The notes: generated from the sequence alone by a model not told the origin. A stretch of DNA of 64,000 nt from Candidatus Anammoxibacter sp. (GCA_021777055.1 JAIQZO010000036.1:1-64000); one strand, 5' to 3'; positions 38,271 to 47,992 are shown, counted from the first letter of the stretch. A program made the numbers and translations.

Positions 38271-39908
38271 ATGGCTGAAAAACGTTTTAAATTTAGCATA
38301 CAGTTTAAACTTTTCCTTATTTTAATCTCAATAGTAGTATTTATCTCCTCTACTATTGTCTTCTTTTTTGTCACCTGGACAAAAAATGAACTGTATGGTG
38401 AAATAGAAAAGAGGGGTAAAATAGAAGCGAAAAGCCTTGCTTTCGATGCTAAATATGGTGTAATTACGGAAGATACAGTTATCCTCGATCACTTTGTTGC
38501 CGGAAGAATGGTCAAACCAGATATTATGTTCATAGTTATTGAAAATAATGATGGAGCAGTACTAACTAAAAGCATAAAAGAAAAATGCTTTCATTGTGAT
38601 GAATTAACGAAGAAAGACTTGCTAGTCGATATAGGGGAAGCCATTCTCGAACCGACAATAATATCAAAAGAAGGGCATGATATTTACATTTTCGCGGCCC
38701 CAATAGTAACAGAAAGATCAGAGATACCTAACCAAGAAAAGATTCTGGAAAATGCACTCATCTTTACTGACAAACCAACAGAACCTTTGCAATTAATCAG
38801 GGGTATGGTATATGTTGGCGTTTCCCTTGTTAATCTGAATAAAAGGGTGCAAGATACATTGGCAGTAAGTGTTTTGATCATTTTTATTGTTGTCATCGTT
38901 TCATTAACCATTTCATCCTATTTTATAAAGGCTATAACAGTCCCTATAAGAAAAGTAGCACTAGCAGCTAATGAAATCTCCAACGGTAATCTGGCAATGA
39001 GTGTGGAGGTTTTCTCCTCAGATGAGATCGGAGAAATGGCAGAAAACTTTAACAAGATGACGACAACTCTAAAAATTACAATAGATGAACTAACCGATTT
39101 TAAAAACAAACTTGAGATGAAGGTAAAGAAGAGGACGATGGAATTGGAACTTGCTCTTCGCATGCGGGTTGGCCTTCTTAAGAAACTTGCAAATGCTAAT
39201 AAAGAATTGGAAAGTTTTGCATACGTAGTTTCCCATGATTTAAAGGCGCCGTTGAGAGGAATTAATTCACTCGCCACCTGGATCTACAAAGATTATGGAG
39301 ATAAGTTTGATGAAGATGGTAAAGAACAAATTCAACTGTTGATTGGTAGAGTTAAGCGAATGTATAATTTAATTGATGGTATCTTGCAATATTCGCGAAC
39401 AGGACAAGCGAGAGAAGAAATCAGTAAAGTAGACACGAATATACTAATAAAAGAAATAATAGATATCCTCGCCCCTCCAGATCATATTGAGATAAAGATA
39501 AAAGATAAATTACCTATAATTTCTTATGGGAAGGTACACATGGGACAGATATTTCAGAATCTGTTGAGTAACGCCATAAAATTTATTGACAAACCAAAGG
39601 GTAAAATTATAATTGGCTGCGATGATAAAGATGATTATTTCTGGAAATTCAGCGTTACAGATAATGGTTCGGGGATTGATGAAAAACATTTTGAAAAGAT
39701 TTTCACGATTTTCCAAACTCTATCACCTCGTGATCATTTTGAAAGCACCGGTATTGGTCTTACGGTCTCAAAAAAAATTGTAGAAATATACGGCGGAAGT
39801 ATTGAGGTTAAGTCAAAAATTGGAGAAGGAAGCACATTTACTTTTAGTGTTCCAAAAGATTTACGTATAAAGGCTTACAGCAATGATCCAAAAGATAAAG
39901 AAAGTTAA
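38271..39908 (+). CDS. membrane sensor histidine kinase with HAMP domain
   Basis: A 545-residue kinase. Two membrane segments lie near 12-35 and 195-218 and enclose a periplasmic domain with an unusual CFHC pair. A HAMP domain (SYFIKAITVPIRKVALAANEI...) and a coiled coil follow. The dimerisation domain has the phosphorylated His in YVVSHDLKAPLRGI near 316-329. The ATPase domain has N, G1 and G2 boxes: QNLLSNAIKFI, VTDNGSGID and STGIGLTVSKKIVEIYGG. The open frame begins earlier at a TTG inside the preceding gene; the ATG at 38271 matches the membrane topology. It overlaps the next receiver gene by 26 bases. Confidence 0.9.
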   Translation: MAEKRFKFSIQFKLFLILISIVVFISSTIVFFFVTWTKNELYGEIEKRGKIEAKSLAFDAKYGVITEDTVILDHFVAGRMVKPDIMFIVIENNDGAVLTKSIKEKCFHCDELTKKDLLVDIGEAILEPTIISKEGHDIYIFAAPIVTERSEIPNQEKILENALIFTDKPTEPLQLIRGMVYVGVSLVNLNKRVQDTLAVSVLIIFIVVIVSLTISSYFIKAITVPIRKVALAANEISNGNLAMSVEVFSSDEIGEMAENFNKMTTTLKITIDELTDFKNKLEMKVKKRTMELELALRMRVGLLKKLANANKELESFAYVVSHDLKAPLRGINSLATWIYKDYGDKFDEDGKEQIQLLIGRVKRMYNLIDGILQYSRTGQAREEISKVDTNILIKEIIDILAPPDHIEIKIKDKLPIISYGKVHMGQIFQNLLSNAIKFIDKPKGKIIIGCDDKDDYFWKFSVTDNGSGIDEKHFEKIFTIFQTLSPRDHFESTGIGLTVSKKIVEIYGGSIEVKSKIGEGSTFTFSVPKDLRIKAYSNDPKDKES

Positions 39909-40350
39909 TGATGCTCTGTACATTAGGAGCGAAATCTCATCAGAAATGGTAAAAAGTCCTATCCTGATTGTTGAAGATGATAAAGTGGATGCCATGTCTA
40001 TTAAACGGGCGTTTAAAGATGCCGATATTACCTGTAGGTTAGATATCGTTTCTAATGGTGAAGAAGCGATGAAATACATAAAGAATAAGGGAAAACCAAA
40101 TCCTGGTATTGTTTTTCTAGATCTGAATATGCCAAAGATGAATGGAATAGAATTTCTGAAGGTAGCAAATAATGATATAGCATTACATAAAATTCCAATT
40201 ATTGTTATGTCTACATCCGATTTCGACCAGGAAAAGGAAGAGTGTTTCAATCTGAACGCGTCAGGTTACATGGTTAAATCAATAGATTACAATGAGTTTG
40301 TAGAATTGATTAAAATGATTAATATTTTTTGGGCTATGAATAAAAAGTAG
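39883..40350 (+). CDS. single-domain response regulator (Rcp1-like)
   Basis: A 155-residue CheY/Rcp-type receiver with no output domain. Acidic pocket residues are in ILIVEDDKVDA near 27-37, the phospho-acceptor Asp in IVFLDLNMPKMNG near 75-87, the Thr/Ser switch in IIVMSTSDFD, and the Lys in GYMVKSID near 128-135. The chosen ATG overlaps the kinase gene; an internal ATG at 39946 also fits the domain start. It is the likely immediate partner of the upstream kinase and could pass phosphate to the next proteins. Confidence 0.88.
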   Translation: MIQKIKKVNDALYIRSEISSEMVKSPILIVEDDKVDAMSIKRAFKDADITCRLDIVSNGEEAMKYIKNKGKPNPGIVFLDLNMPKMNGIEFLKVANNDIALHKIPIIVMSTSDFDQEKEECFNLNASGYMVKSIDYNEFVELIKMINIFWAMNKK

Positions 40351-40358
40351 GTAGTAGA

Positions 40359-41918
40359 ATGATAAAGCTTTTATTTATTGAAGACGATAAGGTTGACCAG
40401 ATTAGCTTTAAGCGATTTGTTAAAGATAGGAAAATTTCATATGACTACACTATAATAAGCTCAATATTAGAAGCAAAAAGTGCCATTGACAAAGAGATCT
40501 TTGACATCATAATTACAGACTACTTACTTTCGGATGGTACGGCATTCGATATCTTTGATATGGTAAAAGGTATACCGATTATTGTAATCACCGGTCATGG
40601 TAATGAAGCAATTGCGGTAAAAGCGATAAAAAATGGCGCTTATGATTACCTGGTTAAAGACTCAGGACTCCATTACCTTGAAGTTCTTCCTGTTAGAGTA
40701 AAGAATGCGATTGCATATAATAAATACGATGAGTTGAAAAAGTTAAATACCAAACTTTCAGATGAAATCACAAAACGAAAAGAGGTTGAGAAATCACTGA
40801 TTGAGCGCATTGGAATTACAACATTGATGTCGGATATTGGTATTGCAGTTATAAAAGCGAAAAGCATGAAAGAGATACTTCATTGTTGTTCAGAGATTTT
40901 GGTTGAACATCTTGATGCGGCATTTGTACGCATATGGGCTCTTAATGAGGACGAAGATATACTTGAATTACAGGCTAGCGCCGGCATGTATACACACATA
41001 GATGGCCAACATAGCCGCATACCCGTTGGTCAATTTAAGGTAGGCCGTATTGCCCAGGAGAAGAAACCACTTTTAACAAATACGGTTGTTGGTGATCCTG
41101 GTATTCATGATCAGGAATGGGCCAAGAGAGAAGGAATTATTGCATTTGCAGGTTATCCCCTATTGGTTGAAGACGAGCTGGTTGGAGTTATAGGTATATT
41201 TGCCCGTAAAGAGCTCACAGATTATGCAATCCAATCAATATTGCTAGTGTTAAACAATATTGGCGTTTGTCTAGAACGAAAGAAAATGGAGAAAGAGATT
41301 CTTGATATTGCAGAGGATGAACGCCAACGCATTGGAAGAGATCTGCATGATAGTCTCGGTCAGCATCTTACAGGCATATCCTTTAAATCTAGAATGCTGT
41401 ATCATAATTTGCAGGATAAATGCCTGGATGAATCACGGCAGGCAGCAGAAATAGAAACGCTTATTAATGACGCAATCAATGAAACTCGTACGTTGGCCAA
41501 AGGGGCATTAATTATGGCAAATGATGATGAAAGTATTATAACTGTACTTAAAGAGTTAGCATTAAACGTCGAAAGAATTTATGGAATACCTTGTTTATTT
41601 AATTATGAACAAAATATTACGATACGGGACCATTCAGTAGTTAATCACCTTTATAGAATTGCCCAGGAAGCAGTTAATAATTCTATTAAGCATGCAAATG
41701 CAGAGAGTATAAGCATCGATCTCATTTCTCAAAACGGTAAAACTGTTTTAAAAGTAAAAGATGACGGTATTGGTATTGCTGATTTACAAAAAAGAAACAA
41801 GGGGATAGGATTGCGCACCATGCGCTACCGCGCAAACATGATTGGAGCATCTTTTGATATTGAACAAAACCCGAATGGGGGAACAGATATGATTTGCTTT
41901 CTTAGAGGAGATAAATGA
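40359..41918 (+). CDS. REC-GAF-histidine kinase hybrid (NarX-type HisKA_3)
   Basis: A 519-residue cytoplasmic signalling protein. A receiver domain occupies 1-120 (LFIEDDKVD, acceptor Asp in IIITDYLLSDG, Lys in YLVKDSG). After a coiled coil, a GAF domain lies at about 150-310. The kinase core is the HisKA_3 type, with the His in ERQRIGRDLHDSLGQHLTG near 325-343, and a HATPase_c domain with EAVNNSIKHANA and VKDDGIGI. No membrane segment is seen. It overlaps the next regulator gene at ATGA, so the two are translationally coupled. It probably receives phosphate at its receiver and signals to the NarL-type regulator. Confidence 0.9.
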   Translation: MIKLLFIEDDKVDQISFKRFVKDRKISYDYTIISSILEAKSAIDKEIFDIIITDYLLSDGTAFDIFDMVKGIPIIVITGHGNEAIAVKAIKNGAYDYLVKDSGLHYLEVLPVRVKNAIAYNKYDELKKLNTKLSDEITKRKEVEKSLIERIGITTLMSDIGIAVIKAKSMKEILHCCSEILVEHLDAAFVRIWALNEDEDILELQASAGMYTHIDGQHSRIPVGQFKVGRIAQEKKPLLTNTVVGDPGIHDQEWAKREGIIAFAGYPLLVEDELVGVIGIFARKELTDYAIQSILLVLNNIGVCLERKKMEKEILDIAEDERQRIGRDLHDSLGQHLTGISFKSRMLYHNLQDKCLDESRQAAEIETLINDAINETRTLAKGALIMANDDESIITVLKELALNVERIYGIPCLFNYEQNITIRDHSVVNHLYRIAQEAVNNSIKHANAESISIDLISQNGKTVLKVKDDGIGIADLQKRNKGIGLRTMRYRANMIGASFDIEQNPNGGTDMICFLRGDK

Positions 41919-42601
41919 TGGACACTAAGATCAATGTTAATAACGAGAGTAAAAAAAGTGTAAGAGTCTTTATCGTCGATGATCATCCGTTTTTACGGGA
42001 AGGGCTTACCATGTTAATCAGTCGTGAACCCGACCTCATGATTTGCGGTGAATCCGATAATGCAGACGATGCCTTAAAATCCATCGAGACTCTAATGCCT
42101 GATGTTGCCATAGTTGATCTATCTCTTCAAGGAAGAAGTGGGTTGCACCTTATTAAGGATGTTAGCAGGAAATTTCCTGAGATGCCAACCTTGGTACTTT
42201 CGATGCTGGATGAAATGGTATATGCGGAACGTGCTCTTAGGGCCGGGGCAAGAGGGTATATTATGAAACAGGAGGCGACAAAAAAGGTGATAACTGCAAT
42301 TAGAGATGTTATGTCTGGAAAACTTTTTGTAAATCCGTCAGTTACTTCTAAAATAATGCACAGATTGGTCAGTGATGGAAACATTAAACATAGTTGCTCT
42401 ATAGATTTACTAAGTGATAGAGAACTTGAGACCTTTAAATTAACTGGAAACGGTCTTAGCACACAACAGATATCTAAAAAGATGAAAGTTGGTGTTAAAA
42501 CTATTGAAACATATAGAGCACGCATCAAGTCAAAACTTAAATTTGAAAGTTCTGAAGAGTTGTTGCAATACGCCATCCAATGGGTATCAAGGGAAGACTA
42601 A
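41915..42601 (+). CDS. NarL/FixJ-family response regulator
   Basis: A 228-residue two-component transcription regulator. The receiver has RVFIVDDHPFLREGL near 17-31, the acceptor Asp in VAIVDLSLQGRSG near 63-75, and a Lys in GYIMKQEA near 115-122. The C-terminal LuxR-type helix-turn-helix has LLSDRELETFKLTGNGLSTQ and KKMKVGVKTIETYRARIKSK. GGAGATAA precedes the ATG, which overlaps the previous stop. Its DNA targets are unknown. Confidence 0.92.
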   Translation: MMDTKINVNNESKKSVRVFIVDDHPFLREGLTMLISREPDLMICGESDNADDALKSIETLMPDVAIVDLSLQGRSGLHLIKDVSRKFPEMPTLVLSMLDEMVYAERALRAGARGYIMKQEATKKVITAIRDVMSGKLFVNPSVTSKIMHRLVSDGNIKHSCSIDLLSDRELETFKLTGNGLSTQQISKKMKVGVKTIETYRARIKSKLKFESSEELLQYAIQWVSRED

Positions 42602-42751
42602 TAGCTTTATGTATCTACGGTCATTAACAATACAGCAATCAACCTTCCACAACATGTACGATTATATTCTACAAGAAAAAGCAGGAAATACCCAAAACTC
42701 ATCAAGTGGAGAATTGAGCACTTTCACAGTTGTCATCATCGCTACTTAGTC

Positions 42752-44530
42752 TCAATCTGGAAAATCTCTATACGGGTGATCATTCTCAAGATCCCAATTC
42801 GGTTGATTATCATCAGGTTTGTTTGTAACCAGAATCAGTTTCCTGTGCCCTACCGCACCTTTAACCAATGGATAAAGTAAAATATCAGAATCCTTCATTA
42901 TAGTTTCAAGATCTTTCTCCTTTAAAATCAGATATACCTTCTCATTAGTTCCTACATATTCCAGCATTCTTTCGGCTTCATCAATAATCTCTATATAGTT
43001 TCTTCCTGTATAAAATAGATATGCTGAACGATAAAAGATGGCAAACGCAAGCTTATCATCCGGTTTAACTATTTTATTGACGTTTTCGCAAAATGTCTTG
43101 GCCGATTTCTTTTCGTTAATTAACGGGATAATGGTCCGGGTGCATAACATTACCATTATTAAGAATATGGCAAATGATGTTATTAACGCCTTTGCAGGCT
43201 TGGCAGAGGACAAAAACCTCATAGATATAACCTGGCCAGCTATAAATATCACCGTCATCGGTAATACAGATGCAAATTCGGATTTGTGATAATAATATAC
43301 CCAAAACGGGAATACTATTCCCATAACGATCAGCACTCCATAACATATCATTAACGGCAGGTAACATGATTTTCTAAACCTTTTGTCCAGCGGTGCAGAA
43401 ATATAAGAGTCTAAAAACCAAGCAACTAAGAGAGATGCTGCAGGGTAAAGAGGTAGAATATATCCTTCCCTTTTACCCGACACAACGGAAAAGAATATAA
43501 AGATAACAGTAAACCATAATGCCGGAAAAAGTAGTCCATGTTTAACCTTGGTAGTGTTGTTGTCATCAACTACACTATCTCGCTTAATCCGGTATGGCCA
43601 AAAATTAAAAATCTTTAAACAATATATTACAGTTCCGGGTATAAAAATACTCCAAGGCATAAAATAGAGAGAAAAATAGATAAAATAAAAGTAAAACGGA
43701 TGGTTGTGGCTAAATGAGTTTACTGTTCGCCCTATATTCTGTGTAAAGAGCACCTCCATTACATGTTCCCACCCACCCTGATGATATATACCAAAAACCC
43801 ATAACAAAGGAATGCCAAAAAGAATTAAAGACCCAAACCCAATACGCATATCCTGTATACGAAACACCCTTGGATAATTCCTGACCTTAACAATGATGAG
43901 AAAAGTGGATATCACTAAAACTGGAAGTGCAAACCCCACCGGCCCCTTTGTAATAGTTGCAATACCCATTAAAAAGTATGAAATCAGAAAAAATCTTGTT
44001 CCCTTATCATTGCTCACGTAACCTTTATAAAAACAGAAGAGCGACAGTGTCACAAGCATGGTCATGACTCCGTCAATAGAAACCCTTCTTACATGATATA
44101 TATATTCTATGCATGTAGATAGCAGCATTGCTGCTATTAAACCAATTCTAGGAGTTAATAACAGTTTACCAAAATAGTAAGTAATAACGGCACCAGCGAT
44201 CCCTGCAAAGGCTGACGGCATTCGGGCAGAAAGCTCTACTATTTCACCAAATGGCATAGAGAAGAGAATTATTAACCAGAAAAAGATCGGTGGTTTATCC
44301 GGATATTTCTCAGAATTAAGATGTGGAAGTATATAATCACCACTATCCCACATCTCTTTCGCTACTTCAGAATAACGTGGTTCGTCCGGAGACCAGAAGT
44401 CACGCACTCCAAGATTGAAAAAAAACAGCAGAGATGTAAATACGACTAATATAACAAGCCTTTTATCTATTGCGCGAAAACGAAAACACCATTTACTTTT
44501 AAAATTATCTATCTTTATTTTACTTATCAA
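42752..44530 (-). CDS. ArnT-like membrane glycosyltransferase (PMT_2)
   Basis: A 592-residue polytopic glycosyltransferase of the dolichyl-phosphate-mannose-protein mannosyltransferase superfamily. The first periplasmic loop has the catalytic-type FWSPDEPRYSEVAKEMWDSG near 44-63 followed by DKPPIFFWL. About eleven to twelve membrane segments are predicted, with TKGPVGFALP near 195-204 and RREGYILPLYPAASLL-like sequence near 360. A C-terminal soluble domain of ~90 residues follows. Such enzymes attach sugars from polyprenyl phosphate to lipid A, lipids or proteins. The specific acceptor is not deducible. Confidence 0.85.
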   Translation of the reverse strand: MISKIKIDNFKSKWCFRFRAIDKRLVILVVFTSLLFFFNLGVRDFWSPDEPRYSEVAKEMWDSGDYILPHLNSEKYPDKPPIFFWLIILFSMPFGEIVELSARMPSAFAGIAGAVITYYFGKLLLTPRIGLIAAMLLSTCIEYIYHVRRVSIDGVMTMLVTLSLFCFYKGYVSNDKGTRFFLISYFLMGIATITKGPVGFALPVLVISTFLIIVKVRNYPRVFRIQDMRIGFGSLILFGIPLLWVFGIYHQGGWEHVMEVLFTQNIGRTVNSFSHNHPFYFYFIYFSLYFMPWSIFIPGTVIYCLKIFNFWPYRIKRDSVVDDNNTTKVKHGLLFPALWFTVIFIFFSVVSGKREGYILPLYPAASLLVAWFLDSYISAPLDKRFRKSCYLPLMICYGVLIVMGIVFPFWVYYYHKSEFASVLPMTVIFIAGQVISMRFLSSAKPAKALITSFAIFLIMVMLCTRTIIPLINEKKSAKTFCENVNKIVKPDDKLAFAIFYRSAYLFYTGRNYIEIIDEAERMLEYVGTNEKVYLILKEKDLETIMKDSDILLYPLVKGAVGHRKLILVTNKPDDNQPNWDLENDHPYRDFPD

Positions 44531-45347
44531 GTTTACACCGACAGCAGTTCCATCATTATTTGGACGGAATTCCGCTAAAAACCTTTATTGAAACGTTGAA
44601 TAATACACAGTTAGTACTTAACCCTCTGGCCTTTATTAACACAGAGTTAATAATCCTTGGCCGAAATCTTAATATATTCCCTCATACAGAATTTAAGATA
44701 TAACCTATTGTAAGGCAATAGTATATATCTTATAGACAGAAATTTAAATAATAATATCTATTAATAAGCAACGTGATAAGAAATTCCACATTTCATGGTT
44801 AAGATTTTGGTTAGATTTATATGTCACGATTGGCTGGTTTCAGGAGGTATAATTGTCTTGTCCACATCCAGGAAAGCACAATATTTATTTAATAGTCAAT
44901 GATACCAAAAATATAGATAGTTAAACTTCAAATTTCAGATCACTTTGAATAGATGGTAAAAATAAAATGGGCTTTAATAAGTCATCGCAAATACCAGGAT
45001 AGCGTACATACCTTGGCCACTTGATAAAAAAATGTCGATTCATAAATACCAATCCAACGCACATTAGAATCGCATTAAGTTAAGGTTATACTCATAGTGG
45101 GCAAAAATGTTTTCATTTCTGCCCACTATGAGAACGGGTATGAGTAAAGAAAGTTATTTTTCTTTTAAATCATTTGCAAAAAGAGTTAAATATATGGTAT
45201 ACAACATTCCAATTGCTTATAGAATTGCACTTTACTACATATTTGCATAATTGAAAATCATACAACTGTATAAGAAACCTTTAAATACAGTGACAAATTA
45301 AAAGATTTTGTTTATTTTTACAAGAGAAAAAGGGAGATATTTGTAAT
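44531..45347. other. intergenic region with long hairpin
   Basis: Divergent gap between the glycosyltransferase and carbonic anhydrase genes. No gene is seen. It contains the 19-bp stem-loop at 45091-45132 and AT-rich sequence likely to include promoters for both genes. Confidence 0.5.
45091..45132. repeat. 19-bp inverted repeat hairpin
   Basis: CTCATAGTGGGCAAAAATG (45091-45109) pairs with CATTTCTGCCCACTATGAG (45114-45132) across a 4-base loop with a single A/G difference, which becomes a G-U pair in minus-strand RNA. TACTCATA and TATGAGTA elements flank it. There is no T-run on either side. It may be a miniature transposable-element relic or a regulatory hairpin. Confidence 0.75.
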
Positions 45348-46265
45348 ATGAATAGCAGAATGAAAGAGCAAGTTTATTATATACATGATACTGCAAGCAA
45401 AAAGAAAGGGTATAAAAGAAAGTTACTTTTTTGTTCATCCCTTGTCCTGGCAGCATGTTCCATTCTGGCACCTATAAAACTTTTAGCACAGTCAACCGAA
45501 TGGAGCTATGACGGCAGAACAGGTCCGGATCACTGGGTTGATCTGGGATTTGAAGATTGCGGCGGTTTTAACCAGTCTCCTGTGGATATTAATATTTGTG
45601 AAGAGGAAGGAAGTCATGAACTCCCTGAAATAGAATTTGAGTACGAGCACACCCCACTTTTAATCCTGAATAACGGTCATACTATTGAAGTAGAGTACGA
45701 AGAGGGAAGCAAGATTATAATTGAAGAGGAGGAATTCGAACTTTTACAGTTCCATTTTCACGGGCCGAGTGAGCATACCCTAAAAGGTGCCAATTTCCCC
45801 ATCGAGATGCATTTGGTGCACAGAAGCGAAGAAGGGGAATTAGCAGTTATTGGTGTCTTTATAAAAGAGGGAAGAAGGCAGAACAAAAACTTCAAGAATG
45901 TATGGGACTTCCTCCCTCCGGTAGCAGGCCAGGAGAGAGAAGTTAATATGGTGATTAATGTTGATGAGATGCTCCCTGAAGAGAGGGGTTATTTTGCTTA
46001 CAAAGGATCGTTAACAACCCCCCCTTGCTCTGAAGGTGTAGAATGGATGGTACTTAAGGAACCTGTATCACTTTCAAGAAGCCAGATCAGAAAATTCCAG
46101 ATAGCGCTGCGCCTCTCATGCTGTGAACAAAATAACAGGCCAACACAGCCACTAAACGGACGTGAAATAGAAGCTACAGGTGAAGAAGGTCACGAAGGTA
46201 ATGAAGGTCACGAAGACACTGACGGCAATGAAGGTGAAGAAGGTCATGAAGGCACTGAAGAGTAA
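45348..46265 (+). CDS. secreted alpha-carbonic anhydrase with acidic His tail
   Basis: Catalyses CO2/bicarbonate interconversion outside the cytoplasm. The 305-residue protein has an N-terminal hydrophobic signal segment near 24-48 that follows a basic stretch. The alpha-type domain has GFNQSPVDI near 76-84, zinc ligands in LQFHFHGPSEHT near 132-143 and MHLVHR near 153-158, and LTTPPCSEGVEW near 224-235. The last ~32 residues are a low-complexity run of Gly-His-Glu and Asn-Glu-Gly units after the fold ends. AAAGGGAGA precedes the ATG at 45348. The tail may bind metal or act as a spacer. Confidence 0.92.
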   Translation: MNSRMKEQVYYIHDTASKKKGYKRKLLFCSSLVLAACSILAPIKLLAQSTEWSYDGRTGPDHWVDLGFEDCGGFNQSPVDINICEEEGSHELPEIEFEYEHTPLLILNNGHTIEVEYEEGSKIIIEEEEFELLQFHFHGPSEHTLKGANFPIEMHLVHRSEEGELAVIGVFIKEGRRQNKNFKNVWDFLPPVAGQEREVNMVINVDEMLPEERGYFAYKGSLTTPPCSEGVEWMVLKEPVSLSRSQIRKFQIALRLSCCEQNNRPTQPLNGREIEATGEEGHEGNEGHEDTDGNEGEEGHEGTEE

Positions 46266-46297
46266 ACCGTTACTACAATAATACCATTGTTTACATT

Positions 46298-46328
46298 CCG
46301 GTAACAAGGCTTTAGGCCTTGTTACCGG
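46298..46328 (+). terminator. terminator-like hairpin after carbonic anhydrase
   Basis: CCGGTAACAAGGC pairs perfectly over 13 bp with GCCTTGTTACCGG across a 5-base loop, 33 bases past the stop. No T-run follows on the plus strand. Confidence 0.65.
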
Positions 46329-46334
46329 ATTAGA

Positions 46335-46409
46335 AGAGTGCATGTAATAAATTTTGAACAAATCTAACGTAAATCTAAGCGTTACAACACAATCTATTAC
46401 ATGCACTCT
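46335..46409. repeat. 15-bp inverted repeat between convergent genes
   Basis: AGAGTGCATGTAATA (46335-46349) is the exact reverse complement of TATTACATGCACTCT (46395-46409), with a 45-base spacer. The right arm touches the stop of the FHA-protease gene (46412). It may serve as a minus-strand 3' structure. Confidence 0.7.
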
Positions 46410-46411
46410 CC

Positions 46412-47818
46412 TTACTTATTCTTTATTAAATCTCTAGCATATTTAATGGGGACAGCAAAATTTGACCCTTTAAAAGACCTCAAGATACCATAGTTCACCC
46501 CTATCACCTGCCCACGAAGGTCTATCAGCGGCCCACCACTTCCACCTAAAGTGGTCTGAGCATCATAAATAATCTTGTCCTGCGTTATATCAGTTACATG
46601 CCCCTGTGTAACCAACGGTCGAATGAGATCGCGCTTTGCCAACTCTTCTCCAATCTCCATTACAGGCAGGATGATTAATTCATCTACTACATCCTGACTA
46701 GTCTTTCCAAAAATTGCATTAATACCGGCCGGATACCCCAGCAATATAACTGGTTCCCCTATTTTCGTAGCCTTCCCTGAGGTATCAAGGGTTAACACCG
46801 GAAGTATCTCTTCATTAGGAGTAAAGCTGAGAAGTGCAACGTCTGATTCATCTGAAACTTTTTCAACCTTAAGGGAAAAATAGTGTTTTACTTCGGGAAA
46901 AAAAGCCCTTAATGCAGAAAACTTAACAACGACATCATGCGGCAGTCGAGAGGTGTTGCCACGCCCACCAGGCCACCTGTTTTTACTCCATAAAGGATCT
47001 GCAATGTGACGATTTGTCAGTATTATACCTTTTTCACTAATTAAGAATCCGGTCCCGGAAAAGTTATTCATAATAGGAGTCCCATCAGCCATCATTCTTA
47101 AAGGTTTGCCACTATTTGCGTCCAGTAAATAATAACTACCCTGAATAAAACAGACCCCCCTTCTATATTTTTCAATAATATCTTCAATGAATGATTGCTG
47201 CGATTCCAACACCTGCACCCTTTTTGTAGTTTCATACAGCTTGAAGAAATAGAAGCAGAATAGAGAAAGAGAACCTGTAATGGCAACTACCATAGCAACA
47301 AATATATAGTTTCTTGTTAGCTCAGGCAAGTGGTCAACTCTAGTACGGATAAATCTCTTAAAAGAATCAGAAAGGACATTTGTCTTTAAATCTAACTCAT
47401 CACCTGTTTTCCCGGCAATTTGATCCCGTCCATTATCAAACGATATGCTGCCAAGATCTACACCGTTTTGTTTATATTTTTCTAAATCAGAGGATTCAAC
47501 ACCATTTACTTCTTTCACAAGCCTGATACAAATCTCCGGGCCATCATTGCCAAATCTAACAACGTCGCCATCGTGCAGTTCTCTCTCTTTAATTAACTCC
47601 TTATTTACAAACGTAACGGCATTAATACTTATATCTTTTATAATTGCTACGTTATCGATGCAAACAACCTCCGAATGGAGACAACAGACCCCCCGATCAT
47701 CTAGATCACTAAACCGAATATCAGATGAATAGTGCGTACCAACAACTATTTTATATTTGTCAAAAACATCCGTATGCCCCTTCTTAGATCCTTTAATATG
47801 AACAAAAACTAATTTCAC
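46412..47818 (-). CDS. FHA-domain membrane serine protease (trypsin-like)
   Basis: A 468-residue protein combining an N-terminal FHA-like phosphopeptide-binding domain (about 20-105: VVGTHYSSDI, LHSEVV, HDGDVVRFG), one membrane segment near 172-190, and a periplasmic trypsin-like domain from about 245. The triad is visible: His in ILTNRHIADP near 270, Asp in SDVALLSF near 330, and Ser in TTLGGSGGPLIDL near 430. No PDZ domain is seen, unlike DegP. The layout suggests a phosphorylation signal in the cytoplasm linked to proteolysis outside, which is inference. Confidence 0.82.
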   Translation of the reverse strand: MKLVFVHIKGSKKGHTDVFDKYKIVVGTHYSSDIRFSDLDDRGVCCLHSEVVCIDNVAIIKDISINAVTFVNKELIKERELHDGDVVRFGNDGPEICIRLVKEVNGVESSDLEKYKQNGVDLGSISFDNGRDQIAGKTGDELDLKTNVLSDSFKRFIRTRVDHLPELTRNYIFVAMVVAITGSLSLFCFYFFKLYETTKRVQVLESQQSFIEDIIEKYRRGVCFIQGSYYLLDANSGKPLRMMADGTPIMNNFSGTGFLISEKGIILTNRHIADPLWSKNRWPGGRGNTSRLPHDVVVKFSALRAFFPEVKHYFSLKVEKVSDESDVALLSFTPNEEILPVLTLDTSGKATKIGEPVILLGYPAGINAIFGKTSQDVVDELIILPVMEIGEELAKRDLIRPLVTQGHVTDITQDKIIYDAQTTLGGSGGPLIDLRGQVIGVNYGILRSFKGSNFAVPIKYARDLIKNK

Positions 47819-47992
47819 TATTCGCTCTTTTATTCTGTTATTTTATAAAGACTTTTTTTTCTAGATATTTTCTAAAATGATTATTAGGACAAGAGTTATT
47901 GAACTGTGGGTAATGATAAGAAGATAATAATCCCTTACGCCATTTCTTAGTTACAGTCTCGTTACTCTACGTTATTTCTGATTGCACCCGCA

